Below, one piece after another: positions 35,501-42,958 of a stretch of 64,000 nt of DNA (within the stretch, counting starts at the first letter, position 1; each line of letters begins with the position of its first letter). A program made the translations under genes and the position numbers. The DNA lies in the NCBI GenBank assembly GCA_016839055.1, contig JAEKNX010000007.1:1-64000 (forward strand), in the 5' to 3' direction. A model generated the notes under the pieces. The model saw only the letters and a list, made by a program, of their open reading frames with translations. It had not been told where the DNA came from and searched no databases. This stretch comes from Spirochaetales bacterium. GTDB taxonomy: Bacteria > Spirochaetota > Spirochaetia > UBA9216.

Positions 35501-35815
35501 TGCCGCGGCTTCAACAGGAGATTTCTCATTCCTCCGGCCGGCCCCCGCCTTCTGGTAGCGTCCCTCATGATATATTACAAGGTAGCTTTCCAGTCGTTCA
35601 ATAAATTTTCTATAATCACTGTCTTCTCTTTTTATTTTATACCAGATACATTTTTTTTCTTCATTCTTGATGAAATCATATACAGCGGCAGTTTTTCCCT
35701 GTCCAGGGCCGGCATCGATAATGATTACCTGCTTTTCTTCAAAATACCGATAGAGCCTCGGTCTTGATTGTAGTTTTTTCACCTCTGGAGGAAGAAATTC
35801 CTTTGAAACCGGCAT
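32597..35815 (-). CDS. Giant P-loop (MalT-like) regulator with C-terminal wHTH and BTAD domains
   Basis: A 1072-residue regulator. An N-terminal STAND-type ATPase has Walker A AGPGQGKTAA near residue 40 and a LYLILDDFEYV Walker B. A long helical TPR-like region follows (about 350-790). An OmpR-type winged helix (ITTLGHFSVVVRG...ERIYELFWP...NTIIYRLRKLL, about 812-910) and a BTAD domain (about 915-1055) complete it. In SARP regulators the wHTH-BTAD pair is at the N-terminus; here it is C-terminal and follows a MalT-like sensor. The ATG at 35815 has a GAGGTG site. It diverges from the aminotransferase gene, a likely target. Confidence 0.85.
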   Translation of the reverse strand: MPVSKEFLPPEVKKLQSRPRLYRYFEEKQVIIIDAGPGQGKTAAVYDFIKNEEKKCIWYKIKREDSDYRKFIERLESYLVIYHEGRYQKAGAGRRNEKSPVEAAAAFIERMKNRMADNLYLILDDFEYVNNAVETCSVIEKILDDMSEKIKIILLSRELPNLSLSRIRSRKELAELKNKDLAFNRDDIHSLIYNLYDMSFDSIILERLIEVTEGWITGIIFLLERICCLSRKEGEHLLEDFLLTQSIPEIDDYFKTQIMPLLPADKAKAIIKISATTDFTPHLVELITGDSGFQLIKDLQRTNLFITTLNPSSYRFVFNPIFRTFLFSELNQMEPKVKKKNLVDIADYFMEEENPAKAVEYLCEAGEYEKAKQQLITFAENLINSNEYESINEVLEFFPESMQEEDSSIAYYKAIVNNLMQPETSRKKLLKLLYIFKNTGEHNREASIYTVLLTNYFFFQTNAETVGNIINMADEFLLSSGEKVNTEQRELLKVLIPLGQWWTGASKDKAFEIALRAEETSTRINNEEAFLCSRLVLSKIYIARGEFNAAKRLLKKTENLFSEGSFHLYRQYQSLSSFYLGDTFFYCGEISNAISQIHKALSASGTEFAFRPYLELNLVYYNLYLNNTDKADSLYEKLRESETGENLYLRYNFRFLFEMLLSYRNNNKHRAKYYCNRLLDVENVKLLLTDFPFSYLALAETSLYTEGAEKCIEIIDDLLGMISAEEYPYPYATAAALGGYAKHLTGDKASSAAYFKEMKAIIRDKEYTNIDICSPELLKKIAEIDGSTIFEDFPRLKHDKQYENISKSQYELEITTLGHFSVVVRGREISADLLGGQKRVMDLLKLLIVYRKNGVMKERIYELFWPRYSYKSARDNLNTIIYRLRKLLNDKDEFLSTDVNSIRFKEKSVVTDVDRFLEYITLGNEAETNGSRETSVRMFTAAIELYKGDFLESDLYYDFIRDEREILKAKFRNVLFKMIQLSFNSAEFREGLEWARTLIDADPLCESAYRMLMIASSAVGNRSEIPRLFDKLNKKLQAYYKVTADERTINLKNKLLSGALPEESMWRDETVL

Positions 35816-35940
35816 AAAGATCACCTCATTGTTGGAATATAATAATTTGACAGGCTTATGTTATCCTGCGGTCAGATTCGTGACATCACATTATTGTATA
35901 AAAGAATAGAAAATACAACATATTTTATGAGAGGTTGAAA

Positions 35941-37242
35941 ATGAAAAGCGGACCAAAAAGCAAAGCAATGTTTGACAGAGCGGCGCAGTCCATACCGGGT
36001 GGAGTATCATCAAATTTTAGATATTGGGGAGCGGATGAAACACTGGTTGTTAAAAAGGCCGAAGGTGCCTACCTGTGGGATCAGGATGATAAGCGTTATG
36101 TTGACTACAGGCTCGGTTTCGGTCCTGTAGTCCTTGGCCATGCCAGGCAGGAAATAATCGACCATGTTACTGAGGCAATGAAGATTGGTAATTGTTTTGC
36201 AATGACAAACGAATATGAGATCAGAGTTGCTGAAAAAATTAAGAAGCTAACAGGTGTTGATCTTGTAAGAATGTCCAATACAGGAACAGAAGCAACGATG
36301 GGCGCTATTAGAATTGCACGGGCATTCACCGGTCGTGATAAAATTCTAAAGTTTGACGGTGCCTATCATGGATTTCAGGACTATACTCTCTGGAATACTT
36401 ATCCGCCCGCATCGGGTGTAGGTTACCGGGAGTCGCCCTTTCTCGTTCCTCAGGGCTCTGGAATACCGAGATCAATAGGGGATCTTCTGTATTCCCTTCC
36501 GTTCAATGATAAGGAACTTCTGGAACATAAGTTGAAGGAAAGGTGGCAGGATATTGCCTGTATCATCGTTGAGCCTTTGCTCGGTAATCAGGCTTCAATT
36601 ATGCCGCAAGACGGCTTTCTCGATTTTATCAGGGCGCAGTGCGATAAATATGGAATTGTAATGATTCTTGATGAGGTTAAGACCGGTTTCAGAATTGCGA
36701 AAGGCGGTGCTCAGGAATACTTCAATGTTAAGGCCGACATCGTAACTTACGCTAAATGTCTCGGCAATGGTTTCCCTGTAGCAGCAATAGCGGGTCAGAA
36801 GCATATAATGGGAGAAGTTGGCCCGGGTAAGATTCCACATGGCGGAACATACGGCGGCAATGTGATTGCAATGGCAGCCGCCGAAAAGGTTCTTGATCTT
36901 ATCGAAGCCGGAGAACTGGAGAAGGTTGATGCTCACGGTAAGAAACTCCGGGCGGGCTGGAAGAAGATTCTTGACGCGGCAGGCGTTCCCTATGTAATTC
37001 AGGGGCCGGATGCAATGCCCGGTATCGTTTTTACTAAGGAGCCTGTCTGCCGTGAATACAAAAATTGGGCCGACGGAGACCATGATACCTATCATGCAAT
37101 CATCCAGAAACTGTTTGAGAAGGGCGTAATGCCTGACATCGACTCGAGAGAGCCGTGGTTCATCTCAGCCTGTCATACCGACGCAGATGCTGACTTTGTG
37201 TTAGGCGCCTTCGAGGAATCAGTTAAAGAAGTAATAGGTTAG
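35941..37242 (+). CDS. Class III PLP-dependent aminotransferase (glutamate-1-semialdehyde mutase-like)
   Basis: A 433-residue fold-type I aminotransferase. The substrate region is IPGGVSSNFRYWG; the glycine-rich PLP phosphate loop is SNTGTEATMGAIRIARAFTGRDKILKF; YHGFQDY and LDEVKTGFR follow. The PLP lysine lies in TYAKCLGNGFP. It resembles glutamate-1-semialdehyde aminomutases and omega-aminotransferases. Because heme genes are absent and a sodium symporter and a saccharopine-dehydrogenase-like enzyme follow, a role in catabolism of an amine or amino acid is more likely. ATG 35941 has AGAGG ahead. A 12-bp inverted repeat follows the stop. Confidence 0.88.
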   Translation: MKSGPKSKAMFDRAAQSIPGGVSSNFRYWGADETLVVKKAEGAYLWDQDDKRYVDYRLGFGPVVLGHARQEIIDHVTEAMKIGNCFAMTNEYEIRVAEKIKKLTGVDLVRMSNTGTEATMGAIRIARAFTGRDKILKFDGAYHGFQDYTLWNTYPPASGVGYRESPFLVPQGSGIPRSIGDLLYSLPFNDKELLEHKLKERWQDIACIIVEPLLGNQASIMPQDGFLDFIRAQCDKYGIVMILDEVKTGFRIAKGGAQEYFNVKADIVTYAKCLGNGFPVAAIAGQKHIMGEVGPGKIPHGGTYGGNVIAMAAAEKVLDLIEAGELEKVDAHGKKLRAGWKKILDAAGVPYVIQGPDAMPGIVFTKEPVCREYKNWADGDHDTYHAIIQKLFEKGVMPDIDSREPWFISACHTDADADFVLGAFEESVKEVIG

Positions 37243-37245
37243 AAA

Positions 37246-37286
37246 AACAGCCTCTTCTGTGGCTATTAGTCATGGAAGAGGCTGTT
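37246..37286 (+). terminator. Stem-loop after the aminotransferase gene
   Basis: AACAGCCTCTTC (37246-37257) pairs perfectly with GAAGAGGCTGTT (37275-37286). The T-run is weak (AAATTT), so termination may be partial. Confidence 0.6.
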
Positions 37287-37426
37287 AAATTTATAGCTGG
37301 ATGAAATGAGGGAGGGTATTATTCTCGCGATTTCAGCAGGTTTTATAGTTTAATAATTATTAATTTGAATTGAAAAAAAATGAACTGCGGGCAACTGGGG
37401 TTACACGCGTTCTTTTTAAATAACAG

Positions 37427-37476
37427 CATACTATCAGCGTTTTAACATAATGGCGTCACCGACAATAGATAGTATG
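37427..37476 (+). promoter_or_regulatory. Spaced inverted repeat upstream of the symporter
   Basis: CATACTATC (37427-37435) and its exact complement GATAGTATG (37468-37476) lie 41 bp apart centre to centre, about four helical turns, 36-86 bp ahead of the symporter start. This could be a two-site operator or a long hairpin in the leader. No known site was recognised. Confidence 0.35.
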
Positions 37477-37512
37477 AATAAACAAACAAATTAGGAATTG
37501 AAGGAGAAGAGA

Positions 37513-39021
37513 TTGGAAAACTCAGTAGTTCAATTGCATGTCATTGACTGGGCCATTGTCATACTTTACATTGCCTTCATGCTCTTTGTCGGGTTTTATT
37601 TCTCGAAAAAGAAGCAGGGCTTTGATGATTACTTCATGGCCGGACGCTCCCTTACCGCACCGCTGTTGGTGGGAACCTTGGTATCAACCTTTTATGGTCT
37701 CGATACTCTTTTCGGAACCTCTGAAGTGGGGTTCTATGAAGGAATATCAGCCTTCTTTGCGTATTCGCTGCCCTATACAGCGCTTTATGTAATAATGGCT
37801 GTCCTTGCACCGAAGTTTAAAGAAATGTTTCCAGACGGAACCACAATGCAGGATATTGCGTTCCGTAAATACGGAAAACCTGCCGGGATCTTTACTTCTA
37901 TTGCATCATTTCTTTATTCAACCAACACTATGGAAATGATGGGGATCGGATTCATCCTGAATCTTATCACCGGTATGCCTATCTGGACGGGAGTGATTAT
38001 CGGAGCGGTTCTTGTTCTTGTTTACACCTGGACAGGCGGTCTGTGGGCGGTAACCATGACCGACTTTATTCAGTTCATCTCGATGATGATAACGGTCGGA
38101 ATCGCCCTCATCGTGGCATGGAAGGCTATCGGCGGTTACGACGGTGTCTTCGAAGGTCTGGTTGAATGGACAGGAAGCGAGGAGGACGCGAATTACTTCT
38201 TCAGCGTCGGGGCGGGATACTTGAGCCCGTGGACGCTTGTGTCATACGGAGTAACCTCTCTCGCGGTACTCGCAGAGCCTGCATTTTTTCAAAGAGTCTT
38301 TGCATCATCAGGGCCTAAGGAAATACAGAAAGCATTTGCCGCCGGTGTTCCAATGTGGCTGTCGTTTGACTGGTGTGTTACCTTTCTCGGAATTCTCGGA
38401 GCCGCTGCAATCGGTCTTGGAATTATTCCTGAGGTTGAAGCAAATCAAGCACTCTTTGCTATCGTCGGACAATATCTACCGGTAGGACTCCTTGGAGTAT
38501 TTCTCGCCGGAGTTCTTGCGGCCGCTATGTCTACCGCCGACTCATACTTCCTCGTTGCAGGAGGTGTTATCGGTTACGATATCTATAAAAATGTAATAAA
38601 ACCCGATGCAACATCAGAACAGATAGAGAGGATGACCAAGCTTGGTATGCTTGTTTCAGCTGCCCTTGCTATAGGTCTTGCTTTTACCTTTGACAGGATT
38701 ATGGAAGTATGGGTTTTTCAGGCAACAATTATTCTGTCGGTAGCCCTGGTTCCTGTTTACTTCGGAGCCTTCAGCAGGAAGCCGCCTAAGAAGATTGCCG
38801 GTACCCTTGCAACCGGATTTGGTCTTATCTTCTCGGTTGTATGGTATATATGGTCCAACTTCTTCGGAACCTGGAGCGACGAATGGGAAGTCTACCTGAT
38901 TAAGATTGGAAATATTGAGCTCTGGCAGGAGCATGGTATACTTATAATTGTACCGACTGTTATCATTATATATTTGATAGCAAACGCCGTCGGTAAAGAA
39001 ACTGTAGCGGAGGTTTCATAA
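37513..39021 (+). CDS. Sodium:solute symporter family (SSS) transporter
   Basis: A 502-residue inner-membrane transporter with about 13 hydrophobic helices. Diagnostic stretches are GFYFSKKKQGFDDYFMAGRSL near the N-terminus, VYTWTGGLWAVTMTDFIQF and GVFLAGVLAAAMSTADSYFLVAGGVI, the SSS sodium-binding signature. It imports a solute with Na+, in this context perhaps an amino acid, amine or polyamine. Translation most likely starts at TTG 37513, since AAGGAG at 37501-37506 is well placed; no ATG fits. Its stop overlaps the ATG of a 41-codon membrane peptide by one base. Confidence 0.9.
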   Translation: MENSVVQLHVIDWAIVILYIAFMLFVGFYFSKKKQGFDDYFMAGRSLTAPLLVGTLVSTFYGLDTLFGTSEVGFYEGISAFFAYSLPYTALYVIMAVLAPKFKEMFPDGTTMQDIAFRKYGKPAGIFTSIASFLYSTNTMEMMGIGFILNLITGMPIWTGVIIGAVLVLVYTWTGGLWAVTMTDFIQFISMMITVGIALIVAWKAIGGYDGVFEGLVEWTGSEEDANYFFSVGAGYLSPWTLVSYGVTSLAVLAEPAFFQRVFASSGPKEIQKAFAAGVPMWLSFDWCVTFLGILGAAAIGLGIIPEVEANQALFAIVGQYLPVGLLGVFLAGVLAAAMSTADSYFLVAGGVIGYDIYKNVIKPDATSEQIERMTKLGMLVSAALAIGLAFTFDRIMEVWVFQATIILSVALVPVYFGAFSRKPPKKIAGTLATGFGLIFSVVWYIWSNFFGTWSDEWEVYLIKIGNIELWQEHGILIIVPTVIIIYLIANAVGKETVAEVS

Positions 39022-39146
39022 TGGGGTGGAATGTAACATGTTATATAATGGGTGCCATTTCTATAATCGGACCTATTTGTTTGATCTTCTGGTATCTGCA
39101 GGGCGCTAAAGCGCAGCTCGCAAGACTTAATAAGAAAGAGGAGTAA
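39021..39146 (+). CDS. 41-residue single-span membrane peptide coupled to the symporter
   Basis: This small gene starts at the ATG that shares its first base with the symporter stop (TAATG at 39019-39023). GGAGG lies nine bases ahead at 39010-39014. The product has one hydrophobic segment (CYIMGAISIIGPICLIFWYL) and a basic-charged tail (GAKAQLARLNKKEE), so the N-terminus should face out. Translational coupling to the transporter suggests a small accessory subunit, comparable in idea to MetS, which supports the transporter MetP. I do not recognise the family. The stop codon lies inside the first of three palindromes. Confidence 0.75.
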   Translation: MGWNVTCYIMGAISIIGPICLIFWYLQGAKAQLARLNKKEE

Positions 39147-39227
39147 ATCACCTCCGGTGATTTACTCTGGAGTTTCCCATGGGAAACTCCACGGATATAA
39201 ATACTGTCCCCGGCTTTCCTGCCGGGG
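39143..39227 (+). repeat. Three consecutive perfect palindromes after the symporter operon
   Basis: Three strong hairpins follow each other. GTAAATCACC/GGTGATTTAC has a 3-nt loop (39143-39165). TGGAGTTTCCC/GGGAAACTCCA is a perfect 24-nt palindrome (39168-39191). CCCCGGC/GCCGGGG has a 6-nt loop (39208-39227). None has a T-run. Such clustered palindromes resemble IS200/IS605-type ends or a palindromic repeat element more than a terminator. Confidence 0.7.
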
Positions 39228-39319
39228 AGATGTCTGTATAGCATGACTAATTAAAAAAATAACAAACAACGGACTGTTAGTCTGAATCGGCTGAAAAGCT
39301 TTATTTGAGGTGAAAGGAA

Positions 39320-40540
39320 ATGAAGAAGGTAATCGTAGTTGGAGTAGGAGCTCAGGGGAGCACTATAGCTAAGAGACTTGATGAAGAAGCGGGTGTCTCG
39401 GAAGTAATCTGTGCGGATTACGATAAGAAAGCTGCCGAAAATGTAGCGTCGCAGCTTAAAAAAGCAAAAGCGGTACAGCTCAATGCGAGGAATGTAGATG
39501 AGATAGTGGCGGCAGCCGAAGGTTGTTACCTCATAGTGAACGGACTGGCCCCTGACTTTAACATGAATGTCATGGATGCTGCTCTTAAGGTGGGCGCCTG
39601 TTATCAGGACCTTGCATCGGGACCGGTCAGTGATCTTGATTTTGTCTCTGCTGTTAAAAGATGCCTGAACAGGTCCTCTGAATTTGAAGCCAAAGGGCTT
39701 ACGGCCCTGATAAATACCGGTTCTGCACCGGGAATGGCTAATGTTCTGACAAGACATGGGGTTGAAAAAGTCGACAGTTGCGACAGGATTGATATCTTTG
39801 TTTATGATGAAATATGGTCAAAAAAATTCATCCCTTTCTGGTGGTCTCCCGAGACGGCCTTTGCTGACATGGCCGCAGAACCTATTGTTTATAAAGACGG
39901 AGAGTTTAAGAGAGTTCCCCCGTTCAATAATCCTCAGATGACCGAATTCAAAGGCGTCGGAGAGAAGAGAATGACCGATCATGAGCATGAAGAACCGGTC
40001 ACGATGGGACTTCTTGCCGACAAGTTTCTCAAGGGTGTAAAAGAGGTTAACTTCAGGTACGGCGGCCCCGGACTCGAGCTTGCTGAATCACTCTACAAGA
40101 TGGGCCTTCTTTCTGATGAGAAACTCAATGTAAAGGGACAGGAAATTGTGCCGATGGATATTATCTCGAGGCTCACTCCGCCGGCGCCTAAATATGCCGA
40201 TGAAATCAAGGCCGTGCTTGATGAGGGAATGGTTTCCGAGGATGGTGTATTCCTGGTGCGTGTTACCGGCAAGAAAGACGGCAGGGAAACCAGGGTTGAT
40301 CTTTACTGCTACGCTCCCGGCTTAACTGAAGCCTTCGCTAAAGCTGGAATAACCCATGAATCCTATTTTACCGGACAGGCCGCCTTCCTTTTTACAAAGA
40401 TGTTTGTGAATGACGTGTTGACGACAAAAGGCTGTTTCCCTCCTGAATGTCTCGAAGACAAGGAGAGAGAGTACTATCTCAGTGAGGCCGCAAAGTTAGA
40501 TATTCTTGTTGATGAGATTATTGAGACAAGATTGTATTAA
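39320..40540 (+). CDS. Saccharopine dehydrogenase family protein
   Basis: A 406-residue oxidoreductase. The Rossmann fold opens with KKVIVVGVGAQGSTIAKRL. LIVNGLAPDFNMNVMDAALKVGACYQDLA and NTGSAPGMANVLTRHGV are typical of saccharopine dehydrogenase, carboxynorspermidine synthase and related enzymes that act on Schiff-base or 2-amino-dicarboxylate substrates. Its neighbours, an aminotransferase and a sodium symporter, suggest a pathway for import and breakdown of an amino acid or amine. GAGGTGAAAGG precedes the ATG. A good intrinsic terminator follows. Which substrate is used remains open. Confidence 0.85.
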   Translation: MKKVIVVGVGAQGSTIAKRLDEEAGVSEVICADYDKKAAENVASQLKKAKAVQLNARNVDEIVAAAEGCYLIVNGLAPDFNMNVMDAALKVGACYQDLASGPVSDLDFVSAVKRCLNRSSEFEAKGLTALINTGSAPGMANVLTRHGVEKVDSCDRIDIFVYDEIWSKKFIPFWWSPETAFADMAAEPIVYKDGEFKRVPPFNNPQMTEFKGVGEKRMTDHEHEEPVTMGLLADKFLKGVKEVNFRYGGPGLELAESLYKMGLLSDEKLNVKGQEIVPMDIISRLTPPAPKYADEIKAVLDEGMVSEDGVFLVRVTGKKDGRETRVDLYCYAPGLTEAFAKAGITHESYFTGQAAFLFTKMFVNDVLTTKGCFPPECLEDKEREYYLSEAAKLDILVDEIIETRLY

Positions 40541-40609
40541 GGGAACCTCTGATAATCCTTAATTGGTTTTATTAAAGGTTATAAAGGCGCCATGCCTTTC
40601 CATATTTTG

Positions 40610-40644
40610 AGGCTGTCCGGTTTATCTTCCGGATAGCCTTTTTT
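40610..40644 (+). terminator. Intrinsic terminator
   Basis: AGGCTGTCCGG (40610-40620) pairs with CCGGATAGCCT (40629-40639), one G-T pair, 8-nt loop, followed by a T-run. It ends the symporter/dehydrogenase operon. Confidence 0.85.
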
Positions 40645-40714
40645 ATAGGAAATATTATTCTTTTAATATTGCGGATTTCAGCTTAAAATAATCCATCATA
40701 ATATGGAGGAATTG

Positions 40715-41251
40715 ATGAATAACAAAATACGAGCATTTTTAATTATCCTGCTTATTTCGCTCCTGCTGCCGGCGGTCCTTTTTGCGGCTGACGACATCAC
40801 GGGATTATGGAAGACCATCGATGATGAGACCGGCAATCCAAAGGGGGTTATCGCTGTCTATGAGTATCAGGCGAAGATTTACGGCAGGGTGATAGCTTCT
40901 TTCGATGATGAAGGAAGGGAGATTGATGATGATATGTATAGGCAGATTAATACATCACCTTTTCTGGTAGGGGAACCGGCATTCAACGCATTGACTATAA
41001 TCTGGGATATGAAAGATAAAGGCAATAAATGGGCCGGCGGGAAGATAATGGATCCAGGTGATACTGAGGTGAAACCGGGAATATATGATTGTGAGATCTG
41101 GAAAGAAGGCCGAGATCTGATTGTCAGAGGACAGATTTTCATTTTTGGAAGAAACCAAACCTGGAAACCGATGAGGAACTCAGAATTTCCTGAAGGTTTT
41201 ATTGTTCCCGACTGGAAGAATTTTCGGCCTGAGATTCCCAAGCTAAAATAA
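40715..41251 (+). CDS. Exported DUF2147 protein
   Basis: A 178-residue protein with a signal peptide ending LPAVLFAAD. The mature part fits DUF2147: DITGLWKTIDDETGNPKGVIAVYEYQAKIYGRVI at the start, IIWDMKDKGNKWAGGKIMDPGDT in the middle and LIVRGQIFIFGRNQTWKPM near the end. The last stretch matches the family's terminal RG...G..Q.W pattern. Family members are exported beta-barrel-like proteins of unknown role. GGAGGAATTG sets the start at 40715. The gene stands alone between two terminators. Confidence 0.85.
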   Translation: MNNKIRAFLIILLISLLLPAVLFAADDITGLWKTIDDETGNPKGVIAVYEYQAKIYGRVIASFDDEGREIDDDMYRQINTSPFLVGEPAFNALTIIWDMKDKGNKWAGGKIMDPGDTEVKPGIYDCEIWKEGRDLIVRGQIFIFGRNQTWKPMRNSEFPEGFIVPDWKNFRPEIPKLK

Positions 41252-41330
41252 GCGATGCTTTAATAAGTGGTATGCTGAAACTTTGATATATGAAATTATG
41301 CATGTCAAGCTATTACTAAATAAATAAGGT

Positions 41331-41360
41331 ATCGGACCGGCCTTCGCCGGTCCGATTTTG
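41331..41360 (+). terminator. Intrinsic terminator
   Basis: ATCGGACCGG pairs perfectly with CCGGTCCGAT around a CCTTCG loop, followed by TTTTG. Confidence 0.8.
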
Positions 41361-41533
41361 TCTAGTTATAAAAACATCCATCATCATTTTGTATCCTCCA
41401 TTCACATGCCTGAACTCAGGCAGCCGCGATGTGCTCACCGAGTGCGATGAGCTCTGCAGCTCTCAGGGGGAATTATATTGTTTTTTTAAGTTTGAATATT
41501 GTTTTTGGATTGTCGGTCAACTAAGATCTTTGT

Positions 41534-41645
41534 ATGGACTTTAACAGAATAAAAACTGCTGATCTTATTCTCTTTGTCGCTTCTATTCTTTGTTTCGTAA
41601 TCCTATACCTCATCCAGCTGAATAATTATCTGCTTTTTCATTTGT
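41534..41645 (+). pseudogene. 5' fragment of IS-split MASE3-like sensor kinase gene
   Basis: From ATG 41534 the frame codes 37 residues of a first membrane helix (ADLILFVASILCFVILYLIQ), then runs into an insertion sequence at 41646. The remaining part of the gene starts at 42962 after the element. Joining 41645 directly to 42963, which removes the element and one 8-bp target copy, gives an uninterrupted frame across the junction (FHLFVEVFS). The full ancestral product would be 500 residues. This fragment alone would be a short hydrophobic peptide with a few IS-coded residues. Confidence 0.88.
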
Positions 41646-41667
41646 GGCGCTTCCGGTTTCTGTGTGG
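41646..41667 (+). repeat. Left terminal inverted repeat of the ISL3 element
   Basis: GGCGCTTCCGGTT followed by a variable triplet and then GTGTGG. It directly follows the target copy at 41638-41645. Confidence 0.93.
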
Positions 41668-41698
41668 TAAAATTAGAAAAATCTGTTAAAATTAATCT

Positions 41699-42943
41699 AT
41701 GAGTGAGAGTTTAGAAGAATTTTATAGTAATCTACTGGGTATAGAAAGTCCTTGGAAAGTTGCGTCAATAGATCGTGATAGTGCCAATAAAAAAGTAATT
41801 GCCATAGTCAAAATCAAGGAAGGAGTTCCATTTTTTTGTCCTGTTTGTGGTAAGGAAGTAAAAAAGTATGATCAAAGAATACGACGATGGCGTCATCTTG
41901 ATTCCTGTAACCACAAAACAATTCTTGAAGGGGCGATTCCACGAATTAAGTGTCCTGAGCACGGAGTAAAACAGATACCGGTAAAATGGGCGGAAGAAAA
42001 TTCCCGTTTTACTCTTGAGTTTGAATCTGCTGTAATCCTGTGGCTTAAGGATGATCCTATCTCAACAGTGGCAGCGAACTTTGGACTCAGCTGGGCCTCC
42101 GTAGATGGGATTATGAGCCGTGCTGTAAAACGGGGATTAGCAAAACGAAAAATAACAACACCACGAAATATTGGAATTGATGAAACATCTTTTAGAAAAC
42201 GTCATGAGTATGTTACAGTAATTCTAGACAAGGATAGTGATTCAATTATTGATGTTTTGGATGATAGAAAGGCAGAAACCTTAAAAAACTGGTTTAAGGT
42301 TCAGCAAAAGAGTGATTTTTCTAAAGTTGAGAGCATATCTATGGATATGTGGGATCCTTTTATTAATGCCGTTAAGTCTAATTTTGTAGAAGCTGAAAGC
42401 CTTATTTCATTTGATAGGTTTCATGTAGCTCAACATTTCGGAAGAGCTTTGGACAAAGTAAGAGCGCAGGAGCATCGTATTTTATCCGAGCAAGGCATAA
42501 GCCCCCTTCTCCGGACTAAACATCAGTGGCTTAAAAATTCCAACCGAACCGATAATCGAACTATATCCAGAAAAGAGTTTATGAGTCTTAGCAGAATGAA
42601 TCTCAAAACGGCCAGAGCTTGGCGTATCAAAGAAGCCGCAGCGACTCTATGGAATTACAGATACATGGGAGTAGCCGAGAAAGCCTGGAAAAGACTTCTT
42701 TACTGGATAAGCCATTGCAGGTTGAAGCCAATGATAAGCGTTGGGAAAATGATTCGTAAGTATTTCTGGGGCATTCTTAATGCTATTCGCCTTAAATCAA
42801 ATAACAGCATGTTGGAAGCAAAAAATGCCCGTATTCAGCGAATAAAGAAAGTTGCATGTGGATTTCGTAATAAAGAACGCTTCAAGAATGCTATTCTTTT
42901 TCATCTTGGAGGTCTTGAGCTTATGCCGTCTTCCACACGATAA
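41699..42943 (+). CDS. ISL3-family transposase
   Basis: A 414-residue DDE transposase. The N-terminal zinc-binding region has Cys47, Cys50 (FFCPVCGKE), Cys70 and Cys85/His88 (IKCPEHGVKQIPVKWAE), as is usual in ISL3. The catalytic triad is predicted as Asp161 (NIGIDETSF), Asp216 (ISMDMWDPF) and Glu373 (NSMLEAKNARIQ). The C-terminus (RNKERFKNAILFHLGGL) is complete, so the enzyme looks functional. The start ATG lies 53 bp inside the left end. The last codons run into the right inverted repeat. Confidence 0.95.
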   Translation: MSESLEEFYSNLLGIESPWKVASIDRDSANKKVIAIVKIKEGVPFFCPVCGKEVKKYDQRIRRWRHLDSCNHKTILEGAIPRIKCPEHGVKQIPVKWAEENSRFTLEFESAVILWLKDDPISTVAANFGLSWASVDGIMSRAVKRGLAKRKITTPRNIGIDETSFRKRHEYVTVILDKDSDSIIDVLDDRKAETLKNWFKVQQKSDFSKVESISMDMWDPFINAVKSNFVEAESLISFDRFHVAQHFGRALDKVRAQEHRILSEQGISPLLRTKHQWLKNSNRTDNRTISRKEFMSLSRMNLKTARAWRIKEAAATLWNYRYMGVAEKAWKRLLYWISHCRLKPMISVGKMIRKYFWGILNAIRLKSNNSMLEAKNARIQRIKKVACGFRNKERFKNAILFHLGGLELMPSSTR

Positions 42944-42954
42944 CCGGAAGCGCC
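42933..42954 (-). repeat. Right terminal inverted repeat of the ISL3 element
   Basis: On the minus strand it reads GGCGCTTCCGGTT, a variable triplet, then GTGTGG, matching the left end in 19 of 22 positions. It overlaps the last codons and stop of the transposase gene. Confidence 0.93.
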
Positions 42955-42958
42955 TCAT

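Larger units (their letters stand above)
41646..42954 (+). mobile_element. Complete ISL3-family insertion sequence, 1309 bp
   Basis: The element is bounded by 22-bp terminal inverted repeats (41646-41667 and 42933-42954) that begin GGCGCTTCCGGTT and end GTGTGG, with mismatches only in the middle. Outside them lies an exact 8-bp target duplication TCATTTGT (41638-41645 and 42955-42962). It carries one intact transposase gene. GGCxCTTCCGG ends and 8-bp duplications are typical of ISL3. The intact ends and perfect duplication indicate a recent, still potentially mobile insertion. Confidence 0.95.

Noticed and set aside
30591-35767. Many antisense open frames inside the DUF4954 and giant-regulator genes
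   Set aside because: They lie wholly inside strongly supported coding regions on the other strand, lack recognisable domains and show no ribosome sites.
35941-37242. Aminotransferase as hemL for heme synthesis
   Set aside because: No other heme genes are nearby, and the neighbouring symporter and saccharopine-dehydrogenase-like genes point to catabolism of an amine or amino acid.
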